A stretch of 6,309 bases of DNA from Prevotella sp. (GCA_003483565.1 DMYZ01000021.1:1-6309); one strand, 5' to 3'; positions 1-6,309 are shown, counted from the stretch's first letter. The notes: generated by a model from the letters alone, not told the origin. Translations and numbers: made by a program.

Positions 1-791
1 GGGCTGTAGATAAGGGAAGCAAAGAATTGGCTGATACACTTAACCGTTGGTTTAAACCGAAATATATAGCCTTGATTAAGAAAGAGGAAGATTTCCTGCT
101 TTCCACTCGTAGTATAACCCGGCATGTTTATGCTCCTATGCTGGATAGTTCAGAGGGGCTTATTTCACATTATGACAGATATTTCCAGATGTATTCTCCT
201 ATGGCGCGTCTGGATTGGAGGCTGATGGCTGCTCAATGCTATCAGGAGAGCTGTTTTGATCCTCGGGCCCATTCTTGGGCGGGAGCTTGCGGATTAATGC
301 AAATTCTACCAAGTACGGCTGATCATCTTGGACTGCCGGAAGAGCAAATGTATAATCCGGAAATGAATATTGCCGCTGCCGCCAGATATCTTGTTGAGCT
401 GCAGAATCATTTTCGTGATGTAAATGATCCCAGTCAAAGAGTATGGTTCGCTTTAGCTAGTTATAATGGTGGGACACGACATGTCCGTGATGCTATGGCT
501 TTAGCAAGGAAGTACGGAAGGAATTCACAGAATTTCGGTGACGTGTCAGATTTCATCCTCAAACTTCAGTCGCCGGAATTCTATAATGATCCGGTTGTGA
601 AAAGCGGGTATATGCGCGGACAGGAGACGTATGATTATGTCATGCGTATCCGTCAGCGCTGGGCGCAGTATAGAGGTGCCAGTGTTGGTGGTTTTTCCAG
701 CGGCAGTATCGGAGGAGGTCCGGGAATGACTTTTGGCGGGGTTCCGACTACTCCGCAGCGGGCAAGACATCGTTACCGTTTTCATGTATAG
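1..791 (+). CDS. mltF: MltF-type lytic murein transglycosylase, 3' part (5' end outside window)
   Basis: The frame is open to the left edge: the codons before the first TTG (27-29) read AVDKGSKE, so the gene starts outside the window and 262 residues are visible. That stretch resembles the end of a periplasmic solute-binding-type (SBP_bac_3) domain, which precedes the catalytic domain in MltF. An SLT (lysozyme-like) domain follows. Counting from the TTG codon, the likely catalytic Glu is residue 74 in QESCFDP (bases 246-248), followed by GACGLMQILPSTA and ASYNGG, all standard family 1 transglycosylase motifs. Enzymes of this kind cleave the MurNAc-GlcNAc bond of peptidoglycan with formation of 1,6-anhydro-MurNAc, in the periplasm at the outer membrane. 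The last 35 or so residues form a Gly/Ser-rich linker with a basic, aromatic end (RARHRYRFHV). The gene stops with TAG 39 bases before the GH28 gene. SLT assignment is secure; the MltF subfamily is inferred from the short N-terminal remnant. Confidence 0.88.
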   Translation, partial: AVDKGSKELADTLNRWFKPKYIALIKKEEDFLLSTRSITRHVYAPMLDSSEGLISHYDRYFQMYSPMARLDWRLMAAQCYQESCFDPRAHSWAGACGLMQILPSTADHLGLPEEQMYNPEMNIAAAARYLVELQNHFRDVNDPSQRVWFALASYNGGTRHVRDAMALARKYGRNSQNFGDVSDFILKLQSPEFYNDPVVKSGYMRGQETYDYVMRIRQRWAQYRGASVGGFSSGSIGGGPGMTFGGVPTTPQRARHRYRFHV

Positions 792-830
792 TAAAGATAA
801 TCTACAATAATCAAATAAAATCAAAAAACT

Positions 831-2267
831 ATGAAAAAAAAACAAATTCTGTTGGTAAGTGCTCTATTTCTGCTTTGCCAATCCATGTTGGCTTCAGATT
901 GGCCGGCAGTTCTGTTACCTTCAATCAGCAGTACTAAAAGTTATAATATTACTAGTTATGGTGCATCTACCACTTCTTCAGACAATGCAGCAGACATACA
1001 GAAGGCCCTTGATGCATGTAACAATAATGGTGGTGGAAAAGTTATAATTCCTGCGGGGACTTTTTTAAGCGGACCTATTATAATGGGTTCTAATACAGAG
1101 CTTTATATTTCTGAAGGTGCTTTATTACAGCCTTTAGCCTATGGCACTTATCCTATGACGGCTCCTGATTCAAATGAATATCCAGATTTCATTAGTGCAG
1201 CCAGTGGCTCCTCTAACTTAATTATTGATGGTCCGGGCACTATCTATGGTAACGGGTCCGCATGGTGGAATGCCTATGATGCCGCTACGACAAAATTTAA
1301 ACGTGGAGCCTTGATACGTTTGAATAAGTGTTCTAAAATATTGATCAGTGATATTACCTTGAAAGATGCTCCAGGATCACATATCACTATTGGAAGTGGC
1401 GGCAATTCTAATAATGCTACTATCCGCCATATTACTATTGATACACAGGTGCCCTCTCATAACACAGACGGGATTGATATCTGGGGACCTCATGTTGATA
1501 TTGATAATTGTTATATTTCCGATGGTGATGATAATGTCGCTATTGACAAAGAATCACAGTATATTCGTATTACTGACTGTAATTTTGGTTACGGGCATGG
1601 CACTTCTGTTGGCAGTTATACATCCAATGTAAAGCATGTTCTGATAGATAATTGTACTTATAAAAATACGGATAATGGCATCCGTTTGAAATCAAATACT
1701 GACCGTGGTGGAGGTGAGGATGATTTTGTTTTCAGCAATCTGACAATGGATAATGTGAAAAATTTGATCTATATAGACTGCTATTACGACAAAAATTACA
1801 CTACTCCTGCTAATGATGAAGCAAATGCCAAGGTTGTGACAAATACTACACCCTCTTTTAAGAATATTATTTTTAAGAATATTACGGGAACAAGTTCTTA
1901 TAATAAAAGCAATGCCATTTTCATATATGGACGTCCTGAACAACATGTCAAAAACATTACTTTTGATAATGTGCAACTGTCGGCTTCTGTCGGTGCTGTC
2001 ATTAATTTTGCTGATAGTGTAGTTTTCAAGAATGGATCTTCAATTACTCCTCAGTCGGGGAATAGTATTTATTCTAAGTATGCTGCTGACATTACTTGGG
2101 AAACTACAGATATTACTCAAGTGGATACTTCCGGTATAGTTGTGCCTGATAATAAAGCGGTATATGATATTTCCGGTAAAAAAGTGTTAAATGATTATAC
2201 TTATATAGATTCATTGCCTAAAGCTATTTATATTATAGGAAACAAGAAGGTAATTGGTGGTAATTGA
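831..2267 (+). CDS. Secreted GH28 polygalacturonase-family glycoside hydrolase
   Basis: A 478-residue protein expected to hydrolyse alpha-1,4-galacturonosyl bonds of pectin or rhamnogalacturonan. Residues 1-21 form a signal peptide (MKKK, hydrophobic core, SMLAS), so it acts in the periplasm or on the cell surface. A Cys at residue 16 lacks a good lipobox, so a lipoprotein is unlikely. Residues 38-100 are the usual start of the right-handed parallel beta-helix (ITSYGAS...GGGKVIIPAGTF). All four GH28 motifs are present in order and spacing: NTDG (211-214), DGDD (231-234), GHG (255-257) and RLK (285-287), giving the expected acids Asp213, Asp233 and Asp234 plus His256, Arg285 and Lys287. Residues 443-476 resemble the short C-terminal beta-sandwich tail seen on many exported Bacteroidota proteins. 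The ATG follows an A-rich stretch without a Shine-Dalgarno sequence. The gene looks AT-richer than its neighbours (about 35% GC in four sampled 60-base lines). Family is firm; exact substrate (homogalacturonan or rhamnogalacturonan, endo or exo) is not readable. Confidence 0.93.
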   Translation: MKKKQILLVSALFLLCQSMLASDWPAVLLPSISSTKSYNITSYGASTTSSDNAADIQKALDACNNNGGGKVIIPAGTFLSGPIIMGSNTELYISEGALLQPLAYGTYPMTAPDSNEYPDFISAASGSSNLIIDGPGTIYGNGSAWWNAYDAATTKFKRGALIRLNKCSKILISDITLKDAPGSHITIGSGGNSNNATIRHITIDTQVPSHNTDGIDIWGPHVDIDNCYISDGDDNVAIDKESQYIRITDCNFGYGHGTSVGSYTSNVKHVLIDNCTYKNTDNGIRLKSNTDRGGGEDDFVFSNLTMDNVKNLIYIDCYYDKNYTTPANDEANAKVVTNTTPSFKNIIFKNITGTSSYNKSNAIFIYGRPEQHVKNITFDNVQLSASVGAVINFADSVVFKNGSSITPQSGNSIYSKYAADITWETTDITQVDTSGIVVPDNKAVYDISGKKVLNDYTYIDSLPKAIYIIGNKKVIGGN

Positions 2268-2322
2268 TGACGTTTTAGGCAGCGATTCCATTCGAATCGC
2301 TGCCTAAAATGTCATCAATTAC
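2260..2322 (+). repeat. 29-bp inverted repeat overlapping the GH28 stop codon; probable terminator or REP-like palindrome
   Basis: The arms are 2260-2288 and 2294-2322 around a 5-base loop (CATTC). All positions pair except G2272/T2310, which can form a G-U wobble in + strand RNA but would be a C-A mismatch in - strand RNA. The innermost part is AGCGATTC...GAATCGCT. The left arm contains the last codon and the TGA stop of the GH28 gene. Only a short T-run (TTTT, 2323-2326) follows. A transcription terminator or a 3' mRNA-protecting hairpin for the GH28 transcript is the likeliest role. Confidence 0.75.
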
Positions 2323-2346
2323 TTTTAAAAAAGTCGTTAAATGGAG

Positions 2347-2367
2347 AGCGATTCAATTCGAATCGCT
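2347..2367. repeat. Second copy of the AGCGATTC/GAATCGCT palindrome
   Basis: Perfect 8-bp arms (2347-2354 and 2360-2367) enclose AATTC. The 21-base unit matches the core of the upstream inverted repeat (2281-2301) at 20 of 21 positions, 66 bases downstream. The right flank also resembles the first copy (19 of 24 bases from 2360 on), whereas the outer stem is not preserved beyond the core. It looks like a decayed duplicate or a second member of a short dispersed palindromic repeat. Confidence 0.65.
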
Positions 2368-2385
2368 ACTTAAAAAGATATCAGA

Positions 2386-2433
2386 CAGAATAAGGGGGAT
2401 AATCAAATAAAAATGATTATCCCCCTTATTCTG
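2386..2433. terminator. Probable bidirectional terminator between GH28 and rpiB
   Basis: A perfect 20-bp inverted repeat (2386-2405 and 2414-2433) has an 8-base A-rich loop (AATAAAAA) and a G5/C5 block in the stem. It sits 14 bases past the rpiB stop in the - strand direction and at the end of the convergent gap. The - strand continues with TTATTCTG and, further on, TCTTTTTAAG; the + strand continues with TTATTCTG after the C5 block. A terminator serving both converging transcripts fits position and structure. Confidence 0.75.
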
Positions 2434-2447
2434 AATAGAAAGAAGCT

Positions 2448-2900
2448 TTATTTGTTCTTTACAGGGATCTTCTCAATCCTTCTTTCGTGCCGTCCACCTT
2501 CGAAGTTGGAAGAGAAGAACTCGTCCATAATGATTTCTGCTGTTTTATTGTCAATGAAACGTCCCGGTAGGACTAGAATATTGGCATTATTATGCTGCCG
2601 GATAAGCTGTGCTATATCTTTGCACCATGCCAGACCGGCCCTTATTCCTTGATGCTTGTTGAGAGTCATTATCATACCTTCACCACTCCCACAGATAGCA
2701 ATACCAGGATACACCTCACCATTTTCAACACCTTCAGCAAGAGGATGCGCAAAGTCCGGGTAGTCAACACTCTTATCGCTATATGTACCATAATCTTTTA
2801 CAGGATAACCTTTTTTCTCCAAATACTGAAGAACAAACTGCTTTAATGGGAAACCTGCATGATCGCAAGCAACTCCAACTGTCTTGATTTCCATACGCAT
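2448..2900 (-). CDS. rpiB: Ribose-5-phosphate isomerase B (RpiB/LacAB family)
   Basis: Interconverts ribose 5-phosphate and ribulose 5-phosphate in the cytoplasmic non-oxidative pentose phosphate pathway. From ATG 2900-2898 the protein has 150 residues, close to E. coli RpiB (149). A second ATG two codons on (2894-2892) gives 148 residues, beginning MEIKTVGVACDHAG, and is equally possible. The frame also extends to a TTG at 2927, but that codon lies in the loop of a terminator-like hairpin and the added residues match nothing in the family. Family marks, numbered from the second ATG: DHAG (11-14) for phosphate/sugar binding, CGSGEGM with the probable catalytic Cys68, NKHQGIRA, His101 in HNNAN, Arg112 in PGR, and the C-terminal FEGGRHERRIEKIP. 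It follows tkt on the same strand with a 57-base gap. Related LacAB or allose-6-phosphate isomerases share this fold, but the pentose context favours RpiB. Confidence 0.92.
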   Translation of the reverse strand: MRMEIKTVGVACDHAGFPLKQFVLQYLEKKGYPVKDYGTYSDKSVDYPDFAHPLAEGVENGEVYPGIAICGSGEGMIMTLNKHQGIRAGLAWCKDIAQLIRQHNNANILVLPGRFIDNKTAEIIMDEFFSSNFEGGRHERRIEKIPVKNK

Positions 2901-2910
2901 TATATTTAAA

Positions 2911-2941
2911 AAGGAGTATCCGTACAAGACGCATACTCCTT
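2911..2941 (-). terminator. Intrinsic-terminator-like hairpin between tkt and rpiB
   Basis: Arms AAGGAGTAT (2911-2919) and ATACTCCTT (2933-2941) pair perfectly. After one mismatch (2920/2932) three more pairs form (2921-2923 with 2929-2931), leaving a 5-base loop. Read on the - strand, the stem is followed directly by a T-run (2912-2908, partly within the stem) and then AAATATA and the rpiB ATG. On the + strand the stem is followed by GG, not T's, so the element is oriented to act on the tkt transcript. It may be a partial terminator or attenuator that lowers rpiB relative to tkt, or a processing or mRNA-stability hairpin. Confidence 0.6.
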
Positions 2942-2957
2942 GGTTAATTTTATTTTA

Positions 2958-4982
2958 TTACTGAGCTAAAAATGTCTTGACTTGGTTATAGACGTTTTCG
3001 GCAGTAAATCCTAATTTCTCATCCAGTACCTTATAAGGTGCAGAGAAGCCGAAACTAGGCATTCCATAGATCTTGCTGTTTGGACCGATGCCTACAAGGC
3101 TCTCAAGGGTACAAGGTAAACCAGCTGTCATACCAAACTTCTTGATGTTGTAGGGTAGGACTTCATTCTGATAAGCCTCAGACTGCGTGCGGAAGAGACC
3201 TTCAGAAGGTGCACTTACTACGCGAACTTTAATGCCATCCTGTCGCAGAAGTGTCGTACCAGCCTCAAGAGTTGAAACTTCAGAGCCGGAAGCAACGAGG
3301 ATTACATCCGGATTCTCATCAGAACCAGCTACTATATAAGCACCCTTTCGGGCTTGCTCGTAGTCATTTCCTGCAGGAAGTTTTGCTATGTTTTGGCGAG
3401 AGAATATCAATGCTGTAGGTGTTTCCGTATTCTCCATTGCCATAGTCCAGCATACTGTTGTCTCGTCTGCATCAGCAGGACGGAATACACGGACACTGTC
3501 TTGTCCCTTATGGTTTTTCAGCTTTTCCATCAGACGGATCTGAGCTTCTTGTTCAACAGGCTCATGTGTAGGGCCGTCTTCACCGACGCGGAATGCATCG
3601 TGAGTCCAGATAAATTTGACTGGGATACCCATCAAAGCTGCCAAACGTACAGCTGGTTTCATATAATCAGAGAAGACAAAGAATGTACCCATAGCCGCGA
3701 TGACACCACCATGGAGCATCATACCAATGCACATATCAGCCATTGTCAGTTCACTGACACCTGCCTGGAAGAAAGCACCGCTGAAATCTCCTCTCTTTAT
3801 ATTATGAGTCTGTTTCAGAAATCCATCAGTCTTGTCTGAATTAGATAGGTCAGCAGAAGCGCAGATCATGTTAGGAACTTGTTTTGCCAGTTCTGACAGG
3901 CAGGCTGAAGATGCATTTCGTGTAGCATCTCCATCTTTTTGCTGAACTTTAGTCCAGTCAATTTTAGGAGCCTTACCACTAAACCAAGTATCCAGTAAAG
4001 CTTTCTTGTCTGGATTTTGCTTTGCCCATACAGCTTCTTCTGCATGGCGTTTAGCAACAATTTCCTTCAATTCGCTTCTGCGATCGGCATAAAGTTTCTT
4101 GACATCATCCCAGATCAGGAATGGATTGGTTGGGTCTCCACCAAGATGCTTGATGGTATTGATATAGTTTTCTCCCCCTAAAGGAGCACCATGAGTCTTT
4201 ACATTTCTTTCATAGCTTGATCCATCGGCTTTTAGAGCACCTTTGCCCATAATAGTCTTGCCAATGATAAGGGTAGGGCGTTCATTTTCAGCAATACCTG
4301 TATTGAGGGCTTTACGAATTTGTTCAATGTCATTGCCATTGATTTCAATAACATTCCATTTCCATGCCCTGTATTTTGCAGCAGTATCTTCTGCCATTAC
4401 ATCTTTGGTCTCTGTAGAAAGCTGAATATCATTAGAGTCATAGAACATAACTAAATTATCAAGACCTAATGTACCTGCAATACGGCCGACACCCTGAGAA
4501 ATTTCTTCTTCTACTGCACCGTCACTGATATAGCAGAAAATGCGATGCTGCATGATCGTTTTTCCCAAACGAGCTTCCAGAAATTTTTCAGCCAGAGCTG
4601 CACCTGCGGCAATAGCATGACCCTGTCCTAAAGGACCAGAAGAATTTTCAATGCCACGGTTGACATCCAGCTCAGGATGGCCTGGACAAGGAGAACCCCA
4701 TTGGCGGAATTGCTGAATATCATCAAGAGTAAATTTCCCCTGAAGGGTAAGGGCAGAATAAAGCATAGGGCTCATATGTCCCGGATCAAGGAAGAAACGG
4801 TCACGGCCTGACCATGTTGGATTCTCTGGATCATAAATGAGATACTCAGAGAAGAGAACATTGATGAAATCAGCACCGCCCATAGCACCCCCTGGGTGAC
4901 CAGACTTAGCTTTTTCTACCATAGAAGCAGCCAGAATACGAATGTTATTGGCTGCACGATTCATGAGTTTAATATCGTTCAT
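2958..4982 (-). CDS. tkt: Transketolase
   Basis: Thiamine-diphosphate enzyme of the non-oxidative pentose phosphate pathway; it moves two-carbon ketol units, for example from xylulose 5-phosphate to ribose 5-phosphate. The 674 residues match the usual full length. N-terminal PP domain (about 1-280): SGHPGG with His29, DPGHMSP with His69, GPLGQG (116-121), the ThDP/metal motif SDG...N (153-155, Asn184; usual form GDG) and THGAPLG with His264. Central PYR domain (about 350-520): Glu411 in GVSELTMAD is the conserved cofactor-activating Glu, then FSDYMK, THDAFRVGEDGPTHEP with His461, Asp469 and His473. C-terminal domain from about residue 540 (VILVASGSEVS). The ATG at 4982-4980 gives MNDIKLMNRAANNIR; Met7 is an alternative start. 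It lies 28 bases after GH51 and upstream of rpiB, so arabinose-derived pentose phosphates are its probable substrate here, in addition to housekeeping use. Confidence 0.96.
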   Translation of the reverse strand: MNDIKLMNRAANNIRILAASMVEKAKSGHPGGAMGGADFINVLFSEYLIYDPENPTWSGRDRFFLDPGHMSPMLYSALTLQGKFTLDDIQQFRQWGSPCPGHPELDVNRGIENSSGPLGQGHAIAAGAALAEKFLEARLGKTIMQHRIFCYISDGAVEEEISQGVGRIAGTLGLDNLVMFYDSNDIQLSTETKDVMAEDTAAKYRAWKWNVIEINGNDIEQIRKALNTGIAENERPTLIIGKTIMGKGALKADGSSYERNVKTHGAPLGGENYINTIKHLGGDPTNPFLIWDDVKKLYADRRSELKEIVAKRHAEEAVWAKQNPDKKALLDTWFSGKAPKIDWTKVQQKDGDATRNASSACLSELAKQVPNMICASADLSNSDKTDGFLKQTHNIKRGDFSGAFFQAGVSELTMADMCIGMMLHGGVIAAMGTFFVFSDYMKPAVRLAALMGIPVKFIWTHDAFRVGEDGPTHEPVEQEAQIRLMEKLKNHKGQDSVRVFRPADADETTVCWTMAMENTETPTALIFSRQNIAKLPAGNDYEQARKGAYIVAGSDENPDVILVASGSEVSTLEAGTTLLRQDGIKVRVVSAPSEGLFRTQSEAYQNEVLPYNIKKFGMTAGLPCTLESLVGIGPNSKIYGMPSFGFSAPYKVLDEKLGFTAENVYNQVKTFLAQ

Positions 4983-5002
4983 TTTTATCTTAAGGTTTTA
5001 TG

Positions 5003-5010
5003 CAAATTTA
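5003..5010 (-). promoter_or_regulatory. Possible Bacteroides -7 box upstream of tkt
   Basis: On the - strand this reads TAAATTTG, an exact match to TAnnTTTG, the -7 element of Bacteroides primary sigma factor promoters. It directly follows the GH51 stop codon (TAG, 5013-5011) and lies 20 bases before the tkt ATG. The only -33-like word is ATTG (5031-5028) at a 17-base spacing, shorter than the usual 19-21, and the region is very AT-rich, so chance is a real possibility. Confidence 0.3.
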
Positions 5011-6309
5011 CTAATTTAAATTTAAAACAATGATTGATTTTGCTGGAATTTTAACATTAAGAACATTTTTTTTGATTTTAAAATCTTTGAATGCTTTTTC
5101 TTCCACTTTATCTGGATGGTCGAAATCATTATAATCATTGATTCTGGCGGATGTCAGTATGTTACCATTTACGGTTTTTACATTGGCACCATCCAGTTTA
5201 ATCTGGGTTGTCTGGGCTTTATCCAGATTTGTATTGGCCAGAGAGATAATCATACTGCCATCTTTCTTTTTTGCTGCTGATACAGAGACATCTGGTATTT
5301 TGCCATTAACCATCTTGTACATGTGTCCACCTTCGACATCCATAGAATCTGTAGTGACATCCATTGGAAGATAAGTGGCATCCTGGAAACCGCGATACAT
5401 CTTGAATACGTAATAGGTAGGTGTAAGGACCATGTGACCAGTACCGATAGTATCTGTAAGAATCATTGATTGCAGAACATTGACAACCTGTGCGATGTTA
5501 GCCATCCGGATACGGTCTGTATGGCGTTGGAAGACATTTAGTGTTAAAGCTGCAACCATAGCGTCGCGCATAGAATTTTGTTGATAAAGATGACCCTTTA
5601 TTGTTCCAGGTTCTTCATCCCACCATGTACCCCATTCGTCAACAAGCAGACCAATTTTCTTTTGGGGATCAGTCTGATCCATGATGGCACAATGTTTTTT
5701 GATAACATCTTCTATCTGAAGGCACTTTCCGATTGTCCAGTAATATTCCTGTTTGTTGAAATTAGTTGCAGATCCTTTATGGTCACTCCAGTCTTTTACC
5801 GTATAATAATGTAAAGAGAGTCCGCTCATACGGTCACCTACCTTATTCATAAGCACTTTAGTCCAGTTATAGTCATAGTCACTGGCACCTGAAGCAATTC
5901 TGTAGAGCCTATGGTTGTCGTAGTTGCGGCAATAAGTGGAATAGCGGCGGAAAAGATCGCTATAGTATTCCGGGCTCATGTTCCCGCCACAGCCCCAACT
6001 TTCATTGCCGACGCCAAGGAATTTTACATTCCATGATTTTTGTCTTCCGTATTTTCTGCGAAGGTTTGCCATAGGGGTGTCTCCGTCACTGGTCATATAT
6101 TCTACCCATTTGGCAAGTTCTTCAACACTTCCGCTACCTACGTTTCCACTGATGTAGGGTTCTGCACCAAGCATCTCGCAGAGATTGAGAAATTCGTTGG
6201 TACCAAATGAATTGTCTTCGATGGTGCCTCCCCAGTTGTTGTTTTGCATCTTAGGGCGCTTGTCTCTTGGCCCGATGCCATCCATCCAATGGTACTCATC
6301 CGCAAAACA
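5011..6309 (-). CDS. GH51 alpha-L-arabinofuranosidase, 3' part (5' end outside window)
   Basis: Removes terminal alpha-L-arabinofuranosyl residues from arabinan, arabinoxylan or their oligosaccharides. The frame is open to the right edge; the residues before the first in-window ATG (6285-6283) read CFADEYHW and run straight into MDGIGPRDKRP, a conserved GH51 segment, so that ATG is internal. About 432 residues are visible. Counting from that Met, the acid/base Glu is residue 95 in GVGNESWG (bases 6003-6001) and the nucleophile Glu is residue 217 in LLVDEWGTWW (bases 5637-5635). Their 122-residue separation agrees with characterised GH51 enzymes (119 in Geobacillus AbfA). The part up to about residue 290 belongs to the (beta/alpha)8 barrel; the rest, ending KIPAKSIIVLNLN, is the C-terminal beta-sandwich domain. 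By comparison with AbfA roughly 70-100 N-terminal residues are missing, so a signal peptide, and hence location, cannot be judged. It is the upstream gene of the tkt-rpiB group. Confidence 0.93.
   Translation of the reverse strand, partial: CFADEYHWMDGIGPRDKRPKMQNNNWGGTIEDNSFGTNEFLNLCEMLGAEPYISGNVGSGSVEELAKWVEYMTSDGDTPMANLRRKYGRQKSWNVKFLGVGNESWGCGGNMSPEYYSDLFRRYSTYCRNYDNHRLYRIASGASDYDYNWTKVLMNKVGDRMSGLSLHYYTVKDWSDHKGSATNFNKQEYYWTIGKCLQIEDVIKKHCAIMDQTDPQKKIGLLVDEWGTWWDEEPGTIKGHLYQQNSMRDAMVAALTLNVFQRHTDRIRMANIAQVVNVLQSMILTDTIGTGHMVLTPTYYVFKMYRGFQDATYLPMDVTTDSMDVEGGHMYKMVNGKIPDVSVSAAKKKDGSMIISLANTNLDKAQTTQIKLDGANVKTVNGNILTSARINDYNDFDHPDKVEEKAFKDFKIKKNVLNVKIPAKSIIVLNLN

Noticed and set aside
27..29. 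TTG at 27 as the true start of the transglycosylase
   Set aside because: The frame continues open to the window edge with residues typical of the upstream domain, so this TTG is an internal Leu codon.
477..494. Short palindrome around GACATGTC inside the transglycosylase gene
   Set aside because: It is brief, lies in conserved coding sequence after the YNGG motif, and has no nearby start or T-run.
792..830. Promoter for GH28 in the 39-base gap after the transglycosylase
   Set aside because: No TAnnTTTG box or TTTG at suitable spacing is visible; the gap is just A/T-rich. Read-through from upstream or a non-consensus promoter remains possible.
546..845. 99-residue open frame on the - strand spanning the end of the transglycosylase and the start of GH28
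   Set aside because: It overlaps two well-supported genes in antisense and has no family features.
2901..2927. N-terminal extension of rpiB starting at TTG 2927
   Set aside because: The added residues (MYGYSFLNI) match nothing in the RpiB family, and the TTG lies inside the loop region of the hairpin; two ATG codons at 2900 and 2894 fit the family length.
3354..3839. 161-residue open frame on the + strand opposite transketolase
   Set aside because: It is the antisense shadow of a clearly conserved enzyme and shows no recognisable motif or start context.
6283..6285. ATG at 6285 as the true start of the GH51 gene
   Set aside because: Upstream codons to the edge (CFADEYHW) continue a conserved GH51 segment, and the protein would lack part of the barrel.

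Overview
The window looks like a chromosomal segment from a gut-type Bacteroidales bacterium (Bacteroides, Phocaeicola or a close relative). The protein families and wording are Bacteroides-like: the transketolase stretch THDAFRVGEDGPTHEPVE, RpiB ending in RRIEKIPVK, and a GH28 protein whose tail reads VYDISGKKV...LPKAIYIIGNKKV. Start codons follow A/T-rich stretches rather than Shine-Dalgarno sequences, and overall base composition is moderately AT-rich. The genus is an inference; the species cannot be read from this sequence.

There are five protein genes in two converging groups. On the + strand are the 3' part of an MltF-type lytic transglycosylase (1-791, cut by the left edge) and, 39 bases later, a complete secreted GH28 polygalacturonase-type enzyme (831-2267). 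On the - strand, in transcription order, are the 3' part of a GH51 alpha-L-arabinofuranosidase (6309-5011, cut by the right edge), a complete transketolase (4982-2958) and ribose-5-phosphate isomerase B (2900-2448). The two groups meet in a 180-base gap that holds three consecutive inverted repeats.

The - strand group reads as a pentose operon: GH51 frees L-arabinose, and transketolase and RpiB process the pentose phosphates made from it. The arabinose isomerase, kinase and epimerase would have to lie elsewhere, perhaps beyond the right edge. The GH28 enzyme cuts the galacturonic acid backbone of pectin, the polymer whose side chains carry arabinan, so the two converging groups may serve the same food source even though they are transcribed separately. 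The lytic transglycosylase is a cell-wall gene with no evident link to sugar use.

I see no phage, transposon, CRISPR array, tRNA or rRNA, and no sign of a wholly new system. The points most worth a second look are in the non-coding parts: a pair of related palindromes just after the GH28 gene, the first of which includes its stop codon; an intrinsic-terminator-like hairpin placed inside the operon directly before rpiB; and a possible Bacteroides -7 promoter box between GH51 and tkt.
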